Counted from the stretch's first letter, positions 22,266 to 33,345 are shown. The stretch: 64,000 bases of DNA from Portulaca oleracea (GCA_029582165.1 CM055886.1:19798169-19862168); one strand, 5' to 3'. Notes: generated from the letters alone by a model not told the origin. Made by a program: numbers and translations.

Positions 22266-22824
22266 GGGTTATTTGCATTTTGGACCCTGAAGTATAGGGG
22301 TATTTATTTTCTGGACCCTTGGTTTTTCTTGTTGATTTTTTGGACCTTAAAGTTAACGGGTTGAATAAAAAAGGACCTTAAAGTTTGTAGGTTGAAAAAA
22401 AAGCTCGTGTACTGTTTTTCTTTTTCTTCCCATGTTTGAATTTATCTTCCGATTAGCGTCAAACTTTAGGACTAAGGTTAAAACTAATATTAAAGCTGTA
22501 TACACCTCTCTTATTCTTACCGGAACTACTTAGACTCTTGTACTTCAAGATGTAATTAGTTCCGACAGGAATAAGAAAGGCGTATTATAGCTTTAGTATC
22601 AGTTTTAACCTTACTCCTGAAATTTGGTGCTAATTAGGAGATAAATTCAAACATGGGAAGCAAAAAAAAAAAAAACAGTACATGGGCCTTTTTCTCAACC
22701 TACAAACTTTAAGGTCGTTTTTTATTCAACCCATAAACTTTAGGGTCCCAAAAATAAACAATGAAAATGCATGGTGAAGAAAATAAATAACTCTATATTT
22801 CGGGGTCCAAAGTGCAAAAAACCC
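22266..22824. mobile_element. MULE-like MITE family B, complete copy 4, in P450 exon
   Basis: The 559-bp element starts GGGTTATTTGCATTTTGGAC and ends GTGCAAAAAACCC, with the inverted-halves structure of family B. A perfect 10-bp TSD, ATCATCCTCC, occurs at 22256-22265 and 22825-22834. The duplicated bases belong to the P450 EEDD/SKL coding stretch, so the element landed in coding sequence. Confidence 0.9.
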
Positions 22825-22974
22825 ATCATCCTCCTCGATAAAAGTTTTGCCTTTAATCAAATTAGTTCTTAGCTCGTCTTGCACTTTCCTCATCACATCA
22901 AGATTTTTAATTAGTCCAGTCATTGTCCAATTTATCATGATTGCACTTGTGTCGGTCCCTGCTACAATCATGTT
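22825..22974 (-). pseudogene. P450 exon 2 pseudogene, I-helix segment
   Basis: After an AG acceptor (22975-22976), the minus strand reads NMIVAGTDTSAIMINW. This is the P450 I-helix oxygen-binding signature AGTDTS. DVMRKVQDELRTNLIKGK and FIEEDD follow, ending at the MITE. It is the natural continuation after an exon ending in AVLM, but no exon 1 is found upstream on the minus strand in this window. Confidence 0.9.
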
Positions 22975-23123
22975 CTCAAAAAAATGTAATGATAAAAAGA
23001 AAACTAAAAGTGATAAAAAATGTATTTTCACAATTTACAAGCAAAAGACAATAGGCCAAAGTTTTTTTTATTGACACTTACTAGGTAACTTTTTTTTTTA
23101 ATATATATTTTGGCATGTAAGGA

Positions 23124-23128
<5 letters not shown>

Positions 23129-23182
<54 letters not shown>
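23129..23182. repeat. (ATT)n microsatellite
   Basis: About 18 uninterrupted TTA/ATT triplets. Confidence 0.95.
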
Positions 23183-23183
<1 letters not shown>

Positions 23184-23545
23184 CGATTTTTGGGTCAAGA
23201 CACTAAATTTCTTGTCTAGTATAAAATCATATATTTATGCACTAGTTTGAAGAAAAAATAGATATGATTGGCTTCCATAACTGTAATACCACATATACAT
23301 AACAACAACGGCGACAACCACTTCCCACAGAAGACATATTTCAGCATAGTCTGAAGGATCCAGACGTAAGCACTCTTACCCCAAGAACTAAAATTCATGG
23401 AGAGACAAGATCTGGTATATCGTTAGAAAGAAAGACATTTCAAAAAAACCACGTTGGAAATCGAAACAAACAATAAATGAAACACAGTTGGAAGACCTAT
23501 TTTTTAAAAAAACCAAAAGAAAGATCAAAAGACCAATGTTTGGTT

Positions 23546-23597
23546 AAATGTGCTACCATTCATGGAGATGTACATCTCCATGAATGGTAGCACATTT
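23546..23597. repeat. Perfect 52-bp palindrome
   Basis: The left arm begins AAATGTGCTACCATTCATGG and ends GAGATGT at 23571. The right arm (23572-23597) is its exact reverse complement with no loop. It is AT/GC mixed rather than simple sequence. Confidence 0.95.
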
Positions 23598-23629
23598 GAG
23601 AGACAGTGGCTATAGGTGTTAAATTTGCA

Positions 23630-24177
23630 GTTTCAACTAATTAAGGCAATAAAGAGCATTTGAAGAAGTGGAATAAAGAGGTAAATGGTAATATAGACAA
23701 AACAAAGAAGGTACTAGAGCGGGAATTGAAAAGATTAGATGAGCTAGCCTTGAAGAATATTATGATCCGGTGTGATGAAGCAAGAAGAGAAGCGATAAGA
23801 GCACAACTAGCAATCTGGTTAGTTAGATACGATAGGTTCTAGAAGCAGCTTTAAAGGTGTCGAATCATCAAAGAAGGCAACAAAAATAAAAATTTCTTTC
23901 ATACTTTAGCAACAATGAGGAGGCGGACGAAGATGATGGAGAAAATATAAGTGGAAGGAGTAACATTTATGGAACCCTTATAGATCAAGAGAGCAGTCAG
24001 ACATTCTTTCAAAAAGCATAATACACATTAGATATACACCAGAGGAATAGATATTTCGTGTTTGAGGCTGAGGAAATTATTAGAGGCTAATAGCTTACAA
24101 CACATATTAAAGGAAAAGAGGTCTATAAAGTCAGGTCGTCGCACCAAAAAATCAGAGCAAGTGGGAGAATAGGATAC
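23630..24177 (+). pseudogene. LINE ORF2 fragment a (upstream of RT)
   Basis: The frame at 23660-23842 reads KKWNKEVNGNIDKTKKVLE, the linker between endonuclease and RT in plant L1-type LINEs. After stops, IIKEGNKNKNFFHTLATMRR follows (usual WLKEGDxNTKFFH). The fragment ends in NQSKWENRIR at the Gypsy insertion. It rejoins 31846 in frame once one GATAC copy is removed. Confidence 0.85.
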
Positions 24178-25573
24178 TGATAAGTGCTTCTTGTATATAT
24201 AAAAACTTGGTTGTTTTGATGAGAATTTGGGGAATATTTGATTTGATTATATTATTTTATACCCGAATTTCCCATATTACGCTTGGTTTGGAGTTTTGTG
24301 AGTTTTGTAGGTAATTTGTGAAGAATCGATGTAAACTGAGCTAAAAATCAAGTGTAGATCCAAGTTATGAGCTTAAAGGACCAAGAAGTGAGATGTTGGA
24401 TCACCCAAGGCCCAAACAATGGCCCAAAGGACTCCTGGGCCTGAAAAAAGCAGTGGCACGGGTGGTGTCTACAGTCGCATAGGTAGTGCCTATGACCAGA
24501 ACATGAAGAAATTTGTGCAGGAAGCTGACACGGGTGGTGCCTGGGGGGGCACGGCCCTTGTCACTTGTGTCTTTTCATTTTCGGCGGTTTTGAGTTGCAA
24601 TTTGCCTTTATTATGTTGTTTCTGGCTGTTTTTGAGGCAATAATCATTCCACCATATTCCATTCCATGCCCTAATCATATCATTCATCATCCATATTCCA
24701 TCCACCATTGAAGATTGAGAGAAGATTGAAGATCGAAGAGCATCTTGAATACACTTTGAAGTGGAGGAGCAAAAGTTCTCCATAGTTGATTCCTAGCAAG
24801 ATTGTTCTTCACTTGGGTTTATTTCTCCTTATTTCATAGATTTTCATATGCTTTCTAGAATAGATTTCAATTGCTTTGTAGTTTCAAACATGAATAGTGA
24901 GTAGTTCTTTTTAGTTTAGGGGATGAACCTTTGAAGTTGCTTGATGAATTGAGTTTGTTGGATTGAATTATCATGAATTTAGTTTGTTTCAATCTATTTG
25001 GTCTTTGAATTGAATTGGTATTGCTTTTGCTTGATCACCAATTGCAAGTTAATAGGTTGTTGAATGAAGTACCGAAAGGAGAAGTTTGATTACCCGAAAA
25101 CCTAGATTAAACTAGTTAAAATTGTCTAGACATAGAAGTTTTAATTAGGGTTCTTGAGATAATTAGATCTTTAACCTTGACTAAATCGAAATAACCACGA
25201 AAGTAGGTGCTTGGTTAGTCTTAACAATTCGCTCTAGTGGAAAAATCTCATTGCAAAGTGTTTTATGCTATTATCGAACCTTGATTGTGCAAGTTAATGA
25301 AATGAATGTTTAATCCACATCGTTGATTCGTTATTTGACTTAGGTTTCATCCCTTGAACGCCTTTTTACCTTGATTAAATCAGAAAAGTTTGTGTGAATA
25401 TTAGTTTGTTTAGTTCTTGATTGTGATTAGATTTAGAATTAGTTACTTCAAACCAAAAGCGGATCGACTTAGCGATCAACTAGGAGGTTAGTTCAGTGCG
25501 TTGAAAGGAAAAGTCCCTGTGGGAACGACCTTGATTTATGCTACAATTTTACCCGTACACTTGCGGCCTATCA
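24178..25573 (+). repeat. 5' LTR of the gag-protease Gypsy element
   Basis: It starts TGATAAGTGCTTCTTGTATA and ends CTTGCGGCCTATCA, just before the primer-binding site. By eye it differs from the 3' LTR by roughly 1.5 percent plus one expanded block and the missing 3' terminus. Confidence 0.85.
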
Positions 25574-25579
25574 AGTTTT

Positions 25580-25597
25580 TGGCGTCGTTGCCCGTGA
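25580..25597 (+). other. Primer-binding site (tRNA-Asp type)
   Basis: TGGCGTCGTTGCCCGTGA resembles the complement of plant tRNA-Asp 3' ends (TGGCGCCGTTGCCGGGGA), with about three mismatches. It sits six bases after the LTR end. Confidence 0.75.
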
Positions 25598-25838
25598 CTT
25601 TGTCCCTAGCCAGCCAGTGAACGAATACCCTAAGGTTGCCTAAGTCATTTATTTTCTGTTTTGATTTTCCTTGGTGTTTTGGTTTTTGTCTTGCCAGGTT
25701 TACTCTACGTGCATGCAAAAGGCTCCACTCTTTGAGTTTGATCCTAAAATCGAAAGAACCTTTCGCTCCCGGTGAAAGAAGCAAAAGTTAGAGCACGCCC
25801 GGAGAAGACAAGAAGAGAACTCCAAGCGAAAGAACGCC

Positions 25839-26600
25839 ATGTCCAGTGGTGGCGGTGGCGAGGAGCCTAGAATCACGCTTGGATCTTATGTGATGCCCAA
25901 TGTCACAAATCAACCCTCCGCCATTAATCCTCCAAGAGTGGCCGCTGATGATTTCGAGCTGAGGAGTTCACTCATCAATTTGGTGAAGGCCAACCCATTC
26001 CATGGCCTCCCCAATGAAGATCCCAACCGGCACCTTCGCCTATTCAACCAAGCATGTGGGACCTTTAAGGCAAATGGTGCAACGGCCGATGCAATCAAGC
26101 TGCGATTGTTTCCCTTCTCACTTGAAGGGAAGGCTTGGGAATGGTTGGATGCTCTTCCATCAAGCTCTGCCATCACCACTTTTGACCAACTTGCTAGCTT
26201 ATTCTTAGCTAAGTACTTTCCTCCTAGCAAGTTGACGAGCCTCCGGAATCAAATCTCAACATTTGTCCAAGAGTCGGATGAGTCCCTCTATGAAGCATGG
26301 GAGAGGTTCAAGGACCTCTTACGTCAATGCCCCCACCATGGTTTAGAACCATGGGTCCCGATACAAGCCTTCTACAACGGTGTGGATGACAACTTGAGGG
26401 CCAACATCTTGGCGGCGGCGGGAGGCAACATCATGTCCAAGACAGTGGCGAAGCTCCAAACTTTGATTGAGGAGATGGCGATCAATAGCTACCAGTGGTT
26501 AAAGCCCCGTTCCAAGAGAACGGGAGGTAAGTATGAAGTTGATGCTATTTCAATGTTGAATGCTAAGTTGGATGCCATGACTAAGAAGATGATTTGTTGA
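25839..26600 (+). CDS. Gypsy gag (Athila-like), N-terminal and capsid part
   Basis: The 253-residue frame contains the Retrotrans_gag capsid core: HLRLFNQACGTFKANGATAD, AIKLRLFPFSLEGKAWEWL and FLAKYFPPSKLTSLRNQIS. Gag forms the virus-like particle that packages the element RNA. A short glycine-rich start (MSSGGGGEEPR) follows the 5' LTR leader. The frame stops at 26598-26600, while the zinc-knuckle/protease frame is already open from 26594 in another register. One missing base near AAGATGATTTG would explain this. The gag is therefore probably frameshifted rather than naturally short. Confidence 0.85.
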   Translation: MSSGGGGEEPRITLGSYVMPNVTNQPSAINPPRVAADDFELRSSLINLVKANPFHGLPNEDPNRHLRLFNQACGTFKANGATADAIKLRLFPFSLEGKAWEWLDALPSSSAITTFDQLASLFLAKYFPPSKLTSLRNQISTFVQESDESLYEAWERFKDLLRQCPHHGLEPWVPIQAFYNGVDDNLRANILAAAGGNIMSKTVAKLQTLIEEMAINSYQWLKPRSKRTGGKYEVDAISMLNAKLDAMTKKMIC

Positions 26601-28162
26601 ATGTGAATGCTCCCCCTCCCCAACCATGTGCGTCGTGTCAATCATATGAGCATGAGACCTTGAATTGTCCTAGTGGGTTGGCTAGCAATGAATCGACCGA
26701 AGTGGTTAACTATGTTGGTAACCCTTCTAATAGGCAAAACTTTGACCGTTTTTCCAATACTTACAATCCCGGTTTTAGGTTCTACCCGAACTTTTCTTAC
26801 CGGAACAATAACCAAATGGGTCAACCCCAAGGACAAAGACAACCCCAACCACCTCCATCACAAGCTCCCCAAAAGCCTAACCTAGAGACCATGATACAAG
26901 CTTTGATGTTGTCTCAACAACAACACCAACAACGGCAACTTGAGCATCAACAAAGACAAGATGAGGTGATTAAGGTCGTAGCTACTAAAGTTGACCTTAT
27001 GAGCACCTACACTCAAATGCTTGAGAATCAAATTGCCATTCAAGCTAGTACCAACACTAACCCTCCGGGAATGCTTCCCGGAAAGCCCGAACCTAACCCT
27101 AAGGAACAATGTAATGCCATTGTTTTGAGGAATGGGACACAATATGAGGGACCTAGCGTGCCAAATGCTAAGCATAGGGGAGTTGTGGTTGAGAAAGAGG
27201 TTGAGAGGCCTAGTGAGAATGTTGTTCGTTTTGAAAGAGAGAAAGACCTTGAGAGTGAGCATTCAAAAGAGAACACCGAAACCCGACCTTCATCTCCACC
27301 TAGAGTTTACAAACTACCGTTACCCTTTCCTCAAAGATATGCTAAGGCTAAATTTAATGCAAAATTCGGCAAGTTCTTTAATATGTTAAAGAAATTGAAT
27401 GTGAATGTGTCGTTTTTGGATGTTTTATCTCAAATGCCTTTGTATGCAAAGTTTTTGAAAGAAATCCTCTCTAAAAAGAGAAAAATTGATGAAATTGAGG
27501 AAGTTGCTTTGACTGAAGAATGTAGTTCCGTGGTTCTTAACAAACTTACTCCCAAGCTTAAGGACCTGGGAAGCTTTAGTGTTCCATGTGGCCTAGGTAG
27601 CTTAACCGTTGACCGAGCTTTGTGTGATGTGGGTTCTAGTGTAAGCTTAATGCCCTATTCTTTGTATGAACGGTTGAACCTAGGAGAGTTGAGACCAACT
27701 ACCATGTCATTGCAAATGGCGGATCGTTCTATCAAGTACCCTAAGGGTATTTTTGAGGACTTTCCCCTTAAGGTGGGTGACTGCTATGTGCCGATTGATT
27801 TTGTCATCCTTGATATGCCCGAAGATTCCCGTACCCAAATCATTTTGGGGAGACCTTTTCTTGCTACCGTAGGGTGTGTCATAGATGTACAATGTGAAAA
27901 GATGATGTTTCGGATAGGGGAACATGAACTTGAGTTTGATTTATTCCGTGATGTTTTGCCACGTGGCGCTTCCCCTTGCTTTGGTGTTGATGTGTTTGGT
28001 GAGAAGGATAAGAATGTTGATGGTTTGATTTGTGAAAAGAAAGATGATTGTGTGCATGTAGTGGAGAGTGAAAAGCTTGAGAAAGCTCTGACCATTTTGT
28101 TGCAAATTCTTGTGGTTTATTTATTGATAAAGGCCATGAACTTGGCGATGCAAGGGTGGGAA
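26601..28162 (+). CDS. Gypsy zinc knuckle and aspartic protease region
   Basis: The open frame, about 520 codons, has no convincing ATG and begins as the frame continuation of gag. It shows a knuckle-like CASCQSYEHETLNCPSG (C-x2-C-x4-H-x4-C), a Gln-rich stretch and an aspartic protease. The protease has CDVGSSVSLMPYSLYERLNL in place of the usual D-T/S-G and ends IILGRPFLATVGCVIDVQ. Plant Athila elements often have CDLGASVSLMP here, so the D-x-G variant may be functional. The frame ends near 28162 without any RT. Roles: RNA binding and polyprotein cleavage. Confidence 0.8.
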
Positions 28163-28392
28163 TAAAAGAAATTTTGCTCCCACCTAACATCATCAAGAAC
28201 GTGCCTTATGCTATTAACAAGGGTACATTGGATGAGATTTTCAGGTTTGATGATGGAGATCCCTCCATTTTTGAAGGAGGTGATGAGTTTGACCCAAGCT
28301 GTGGGGTCAATTTGAAGATGTTTGGAGGTACTATGCAATGTGAAGCTCCAAAAGCCCTTAGCTATGGAGTTATGGACTATTCACCGGGTTGA
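28156..28392 (+). pseudogene. Terminal pol-like tail of the gag-protease element
   Basis: A 78-codon frame of acidic composition (DEIFRFDDGDPSIFEGGDEF) ends in YSPG and is followed by CTTCTTGGGAGGCAACCCAAG. The latter motif commonly follows the pol end of plant Gypsy elements. I infer that it is what remains after loss of polymerase, but I do not recognise a domain. Confidence 0.4.
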
Positions 28393-30428
28393 GAGGTACC
28401 TTGTCCAGCTTAGGACATTAAACAAGCACTTCTTGGGAGGCAACCCAAGTTTTTTCGATTTTATTTTCCTTTTATTTTTTTTAGGATTTTCTAAAATTTT
28501 TCCTTATTTTTTTTTATTTTTGATTTTTCTAGATTTGTGTTTTCTTCCTTTGCTTCTCGGGCGATGTTTCGCATTGCGGACAATGCTCGGTTCAAGCATG
28601 GGGGGATTTGTGTAACTTTTTGTGGATATGTGTGTTTTGAGTCATTTTTATTCTTTATTTTTAACTTGTTTTGAGTCTTTTTCTTTTGTTTTGATTCTAT
28701 TTCCTTTGTTTTCTAGATTTGCTTGTAGTTTTTAATTTCTTCTTTTCGTAGATTTTTTTCATTTTTTTTATTTTCTTATTTTTATCTTTAGTCTTGTAAA
28801 AAGTCTTTGAAAATTGAAAAAAAAAGAAAAAAATTTAAAAAAAACTGTTTGATATAGGATATGGCGAGATAGTTTTCTTTTGACTTGATTTGATCTTGTA
28901 TAGCCCATTTGTGAAAGACTGTGAATTGACACGAGTTGTGAAGCTAAATGTTGTGAGAATTGTGTCAGGATAATGAGATCAATTACTTTTGTCATTTTTT
29001 TTTTAAGAGTGAGTTGTGCATATGCATATCTTTTAAACTGGGAAATGATTGTTGAGCTTTACCCATGAGTCCACATAAGCCTTTAAGAAAAGACTAATTA
29101 TTTTTATTAGTCTAATTTCCATGAGTGACTCACCATTGTGGCATCCTCCTTCATTTGCTTTGCATCTCCTTGAAATTGCTATACATTGTACTTTGACAAG
29201 ATGATAGAGGCATTAGTAATTGAACCCGCAAGCCTTGACCACACAATTATATCAGAAAATCCGTAATTAGCCCCTTTCTTGCCTTGACCATTTCTTTTCT
29301 TGAACCCATATTATAAGCCTTGGCCGATTATATATTTCCTACCCTTAAGCCATTGTTTGAAATGTTTTGAGCTTGAAGTTGGGTTGATATTGGTTACTTT
29401 GGTGGTTTGGTTTGTGATGGGGATCGGTTTGAATTGTAAATATTGATTTGATTCCCCAAATTATGTACATTGAGGTTGTTGGGTAGAATTGGAACTTGCC
29501 TAGTGAGTTGTATATAAATGTGATGTTGTTTGTTTGTGTGTGTGTTTGAATCAAAGGTGAAAAAAAAAGAAGAAAAAAATTAGAAAGAAAGAAAAAAAAC
29601 AGAAAAAAGTGGAAAAGAGAAAAAAATCGGAGAATTCCGGAAAAAGAAAAAAAAAAGAAAAAGAGAATAAAGTGTTTGACTTTTGGTTTCTTTTGTTTTG
29701 TTTTGAGGCGAGTTTCCAATTGTTTGTTGTCGATTTGGATTGATTATAAGTGGTGAGAGTGTATGTATGTTGAATTGGTGTGAAATAATTTCAAGCTTTG
29801 GCTTTTAGCTCCACAATTCCCAAATATTATCCACTCCTTACCCTTAACCCTAGCCCCGTTAAAACCCTTGAAAGTCCTCTTGATTGTCATTATTGCTTTG
29901 CAAATTGCGGTGGAGAGTTGAGATTCTTAGCAAATACGTGGTTGGTTGTGGCTTTGGTTTGAGTATTTGAGCGAACTTTCAATGATTTTTTATATTTAAA
30001 CACATGAGAGGAGTGTTTCCACATTCCCAGAAAGTGAGTTTGCTCTTCATTCTTACCTAGTTTCATGCTTAGCATGTGCCTTTTATCTCATTCGGTGATT
30101 AAGGGTGATTGGTTGAACTTGATGAGTACCATTCTTGAATAATTTATCTTCATTTACTTGTGTAAATTGGCTTCTTTTTCACTCTTGGGCTGTACTTTTG
30201 ATTAGATTGGGTTGATTGAATTTCCTATCGATGCCATCCTTAGGAGTTGTAATTAAATAAGATTTTCGTTTTATTATTTTTACTTTTGAGTTTTCTTTTT
30301 ATTTTTGCTTTGAGTTCTTTGAGTCTTTTCGTCCCGGTTTCTTTCATTTTCTTTTATTTTCTTTCTTTGCCTTTTCTTTTGAGTTTGGACTTGCTTAGGG
30401 ACAAGCAAGGACTAAGCATGGGGGATTT
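28393..30428 (+). other. Non-coding 3' region of the gag-protease element
   Basis: About 2 kb of T-rich then A/G-rich low-complexity sequence without a credible gene. Two similar polypurine blocks occur, TTCAAGCATGGGGGGATTT near 28593 and ACTAAGCATGGGGGATTT just before the 3' LTR. The second is the likely plus-strand primer. Confidence 0.7.
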
Positions 30429-31840
30429 TGATAAGTGCTTCTTGTATATATTAAAACTTGGTTGTTTTGATGAGAATTAGGGGAATATTTGATTTGATTA
30501 TATTATTTTATACCCGAATTTCCCATATTACGCTTGGTTTGGAGTTTGGTGAGTCTTGTAGGTAATTTGTGAAGAATAGATGTAAACCGAGCTAAAAATC
30601 AAGTGTAGATCCAAGTTATGAGCTTAAAGGACCAAGAAGTGAGATGTTGGATCACCCAAGGCCCAAACAATGGCCCAAAGGACTCCTACGCCTGAAAAAA
30701 AGCAGTGGCACGGGTGGTGTCTGTAGTGGCACGGGTAGTGCCTATGACCAGAACTTGAAGAAATTTGTGCAGGGAGCTGACACGGGTAGTGCCTGGGGGG
30801 CACGGTCCGTGTCACTATGGAGCACGGTCCGTGTCACCCCTGGCACGGTCCGTGTCACCTGTGTCTTTTCATTTTCGGCGGTTTTGGGTTGCAATTTGCC
30901 TATATTATGTTGTTTCCGGCTGTTTTTGAGGCAATAATCATTCCACCATCTTCCATTCCATGCCCTAATCATATCATTCATCATCCATATTCCATCCACC
31001 ATTGAAGATTGAGAGAAGATTGAAGATCGAAGAGCATCTTGAATACACTTTGAAGTGGAGGAGCAAAAGTTCTCCATAGTTGATTCCTAGCAAGATTGTT
31101 CTTCACTTGGGTTTATTTCTCATTCTTTCATAGATTTTCATATGCTTTCTACAATAGATTTCAATTGTTTTGTAGTTTCAAACATGAATAGTGAGTAGTT
31201 CTTTTTAGTTTAGGGGATGAACCTTTGAAGTTGCTTGATGAATTGAGTTTGTTGGATTGAATTATCATGAATTTAGTTTGTTTCAATCTATTTGGTCTTT
31301 GAATTGAATTGGTATTGCTTTTGCTTGATCACCAATTGCAAGTTAATAGGTTGTTGAATGAAGTACTGAAAGGAGAAGTTTGATTACCCGAAAACCTAGA
31401 TTAAACTAGTTAAAATTGTCTAGACATAGAAGTTTTAATTAGGGTTCTTGAGATAATTAGATCTTTAACCTTGACTAAATCGAAATAACCACGAAAGTAG
31501 GTGCTTGGTTAGTCTTAACAATTCGCTCTAGTGGAAAAATCTCATTGCAAAGTGTTTTACGCTATTATCGAACCTTGATTGTGCAAGTTAATGAAATGAA
31601 TGTTCAATCCACATCGTTGATTCGTTATTTGACTTAGGTTTCATCCCTTGAACGCCTTTTTACCTTGATTAAATCAGAAAAGTTTGTGTGAATATTAGTT
31701 TGTTTAGTTCTTGATTGTGATTAGATTTAGAATTAGTTACTTCAAACCAAAAGCGGATCGACTTAGCGATCAACTAGGAGGTTAGTTCAGTGCGTTGAAA
31801 GGAAAAGTCCATGTGGGAACGACCTTGATTTATGCTATAA
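30429..31840 (+). repeat. 3' LTR of the gag-protease element, terminally truncated
   Basis: It matches 24178-25573 but stops at TTATGCTATAA. The final 27 or so bases (TTTTACCC...GCGGCCTATCA) are missing, yet GATAC follows at once. It also carries three copies of GCACGGTCCGTGTCAC at 30800-30858 where the 5' LTR has one degenerate copy. Confidence 0.85.
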
Positions 31841-31845
31841 GATAC

Positions 31846-32678
31846 GAGACCGGAGGAATCCCAACAAGACACCAGGATATGATGGTTCCAGCATGATGTC
31901 ATTCAAAAGCTATGGCCCACAATCGATAAAGACTTCAAAGATTTTATCTTGGGATGCATCGAAAGTGATAAATTGTCCAAGGTTATTTCTACCACTTGGG
32001 TAACAGTCATACCCGAAAAGAAAGAGGTGGTATCTACAAAAGATTTCAGGTCGATTAGCTTGGTAGAAAGTCTATATAAAGTCATGATCTCCCAGATCCT
32101 AAGTAGTAGGTTGAAGAAAGTATTAGCATGCTTGGGAGGCGAAACTCAACAACCTTCATAGTAGGAATACAGATCTTGGATGGAGCACTGATAACCTCAG
32201 AAATTATGAGTTGGTTGAAGTAGAAAACGGAGGAAGGAATTTGACTTAAGCTTGATTTTGAAAAAGCTTATGATTCCATAGAAAGGGATTTATTGGCGTC
32301 AATTATGGAATATATGGGATTTTGGCTTGCGGTGGATAAAATAGATGTGAAATTATTTGAGGACAACATCTGTATTTATAATTGTCGATGTTACCCCAAC
32401 GACGCCTTTTAAGATGAAGAGAGGCCTTAGACAACGTGACCTCTTGTCTCCATTTCTATTTGTGGTGGTAGGAGACGAGTTGAATGTAATGATATCGAGT
32501 GTTGTAGAGAAGGGCCATGCATATCGAACGAATCCTGGTGGGAAAAGATAAAATTAAAGTGTCGTCTCATCTTCAATATGCATACTACATTCTAATCTTT
32601 TGCAAGGACGATGAAGAGCAACATATTAGCACCAAGATTATACTTCAATTGTTTGAGAGAATAAAGGGTCTCAAGATC
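31846..32678 (+). pseudogene. LINE ORF2 fragment b (RT)
   Basis: It reads NKTPGYDGSS, then in other frames TVIPEKKEVVSTKDFRSISL, LDFEKAYDSIERDLLA, GLRQRDLLSPFLFVVVGDEL and finally HLQYAYYILIFCKDDEEQ. The last block is the YADD catalytic box changed to YAYY, so the enzyme would be dead. It ends at the AGATC where the small Copia inserted. Confidence 0.85.
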
Positions 32679-33292
32679 CGTTAAGATCAGATATCCTTGT
32701 GAGGATATGATACAACTTGTCAGGATCGATCGAGGTAAAATAAAAGGCCCAGTATTTGCAGCGGAAGAGGAAATTATCAGGATGTATAAATTGAGAAGAA
32801 ATATAACAAGATCAGTAATTAAAATAGATAGAGTGTATAAAGTCACACGATTTACGTGGAAACCGAAATCGAGAAAAAAACCACGGACGGCAACAGAGCA
32901 ATAATCCACCAGTATAAGGGGAGAGATTACAAGAGAGATCCCAAACGACTATATAACACAACGAGATCGACGACAAAATCTAAAGGGATTAATAACACAA
33001 CGGGAATGTACTGAACGCAAAATACGAACTCTCTAAAAAAAGACTTTCACAACCTAGGGATGGGTAGAGGTGAAGAATGCTCTGTGTGTGTATGAATATG
33101 TGAATAAAACCCTCTATTTATAGGAAAAACTCCTTATGAACCTAACTTCACTCCCACTCCAATTAGATTTAGAATCTCATACAATTAGAAAACCTAACAT
33201 AATAAGGAAACCTAAATAATATCCTAATACAATTAGGAAACAAATAATTGTGGGATCAAGAGGCTGGATGATTTTAGTACACTTTCCTAACA
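32679..33292 (-). repeat. Deleted Copia 3' LTR
   Basis: On the minus strand it starts TGTTAGGAAAGTGTACTAAA and ends GGATATCTGATCTTAACG, where TAACA is expected. A TATA-like CTATTTATAGG lies near 33112-33122. Confidence 0.85.
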
Positions 33293-33345
33293 ATCTCCAC
33301 CTTGGACTAAAATCTCCGGTACCGTCATAGAGCCCTGAAGGGCGA

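Larger units (their letters stand above)
22977..23629. other. Intron-like spacer upstream of P450 exon 2
   Basis: It lies where the P450 intron should be. It contains an (ATT)n tract and a perfect 52-bp palindrome. I see no exon 1 and no other gene. Confidence 0.45.
24178..31840 (+). mobile_element. Non-autonomous Ty3/Gypsy element with gag and protease only
   Basis: This 7.66-kb element has LTRs of about 1.4 kb and a tRNA-Asp-type primer-binding site. It has a gag like that of Athila-type elements, a zinc knuckle with protease, a long non-coding 3' region and a polypurine tract (AGCATGGGGGATTT). No RT, RNase H or integrase is present between protease and 3' LTR. GATAC flanks both sides (24173-24177 and 31841-31845). 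The architecture fits TR-GAG-type elements, which depend on a relative for reverse transcription and integration. Confidence 0.85.

Noticed and set aside
5434..22974. A single P450 gene with a 9-kb or longer intron joining exon 1 and exon 2
   Set aside because: Both halves are on the minus strand, but exon 2 lies upstream of exon 1, so they cannot be spliced in order.
28393..30428. Several open frames of 60-125 codons in the 3' region of the gag-protease element
   Set aside because: They are Phe/Leu/Lys-rich translations of T-rich or A/G-rich low-complexity DNA with no domain and no conserved context.
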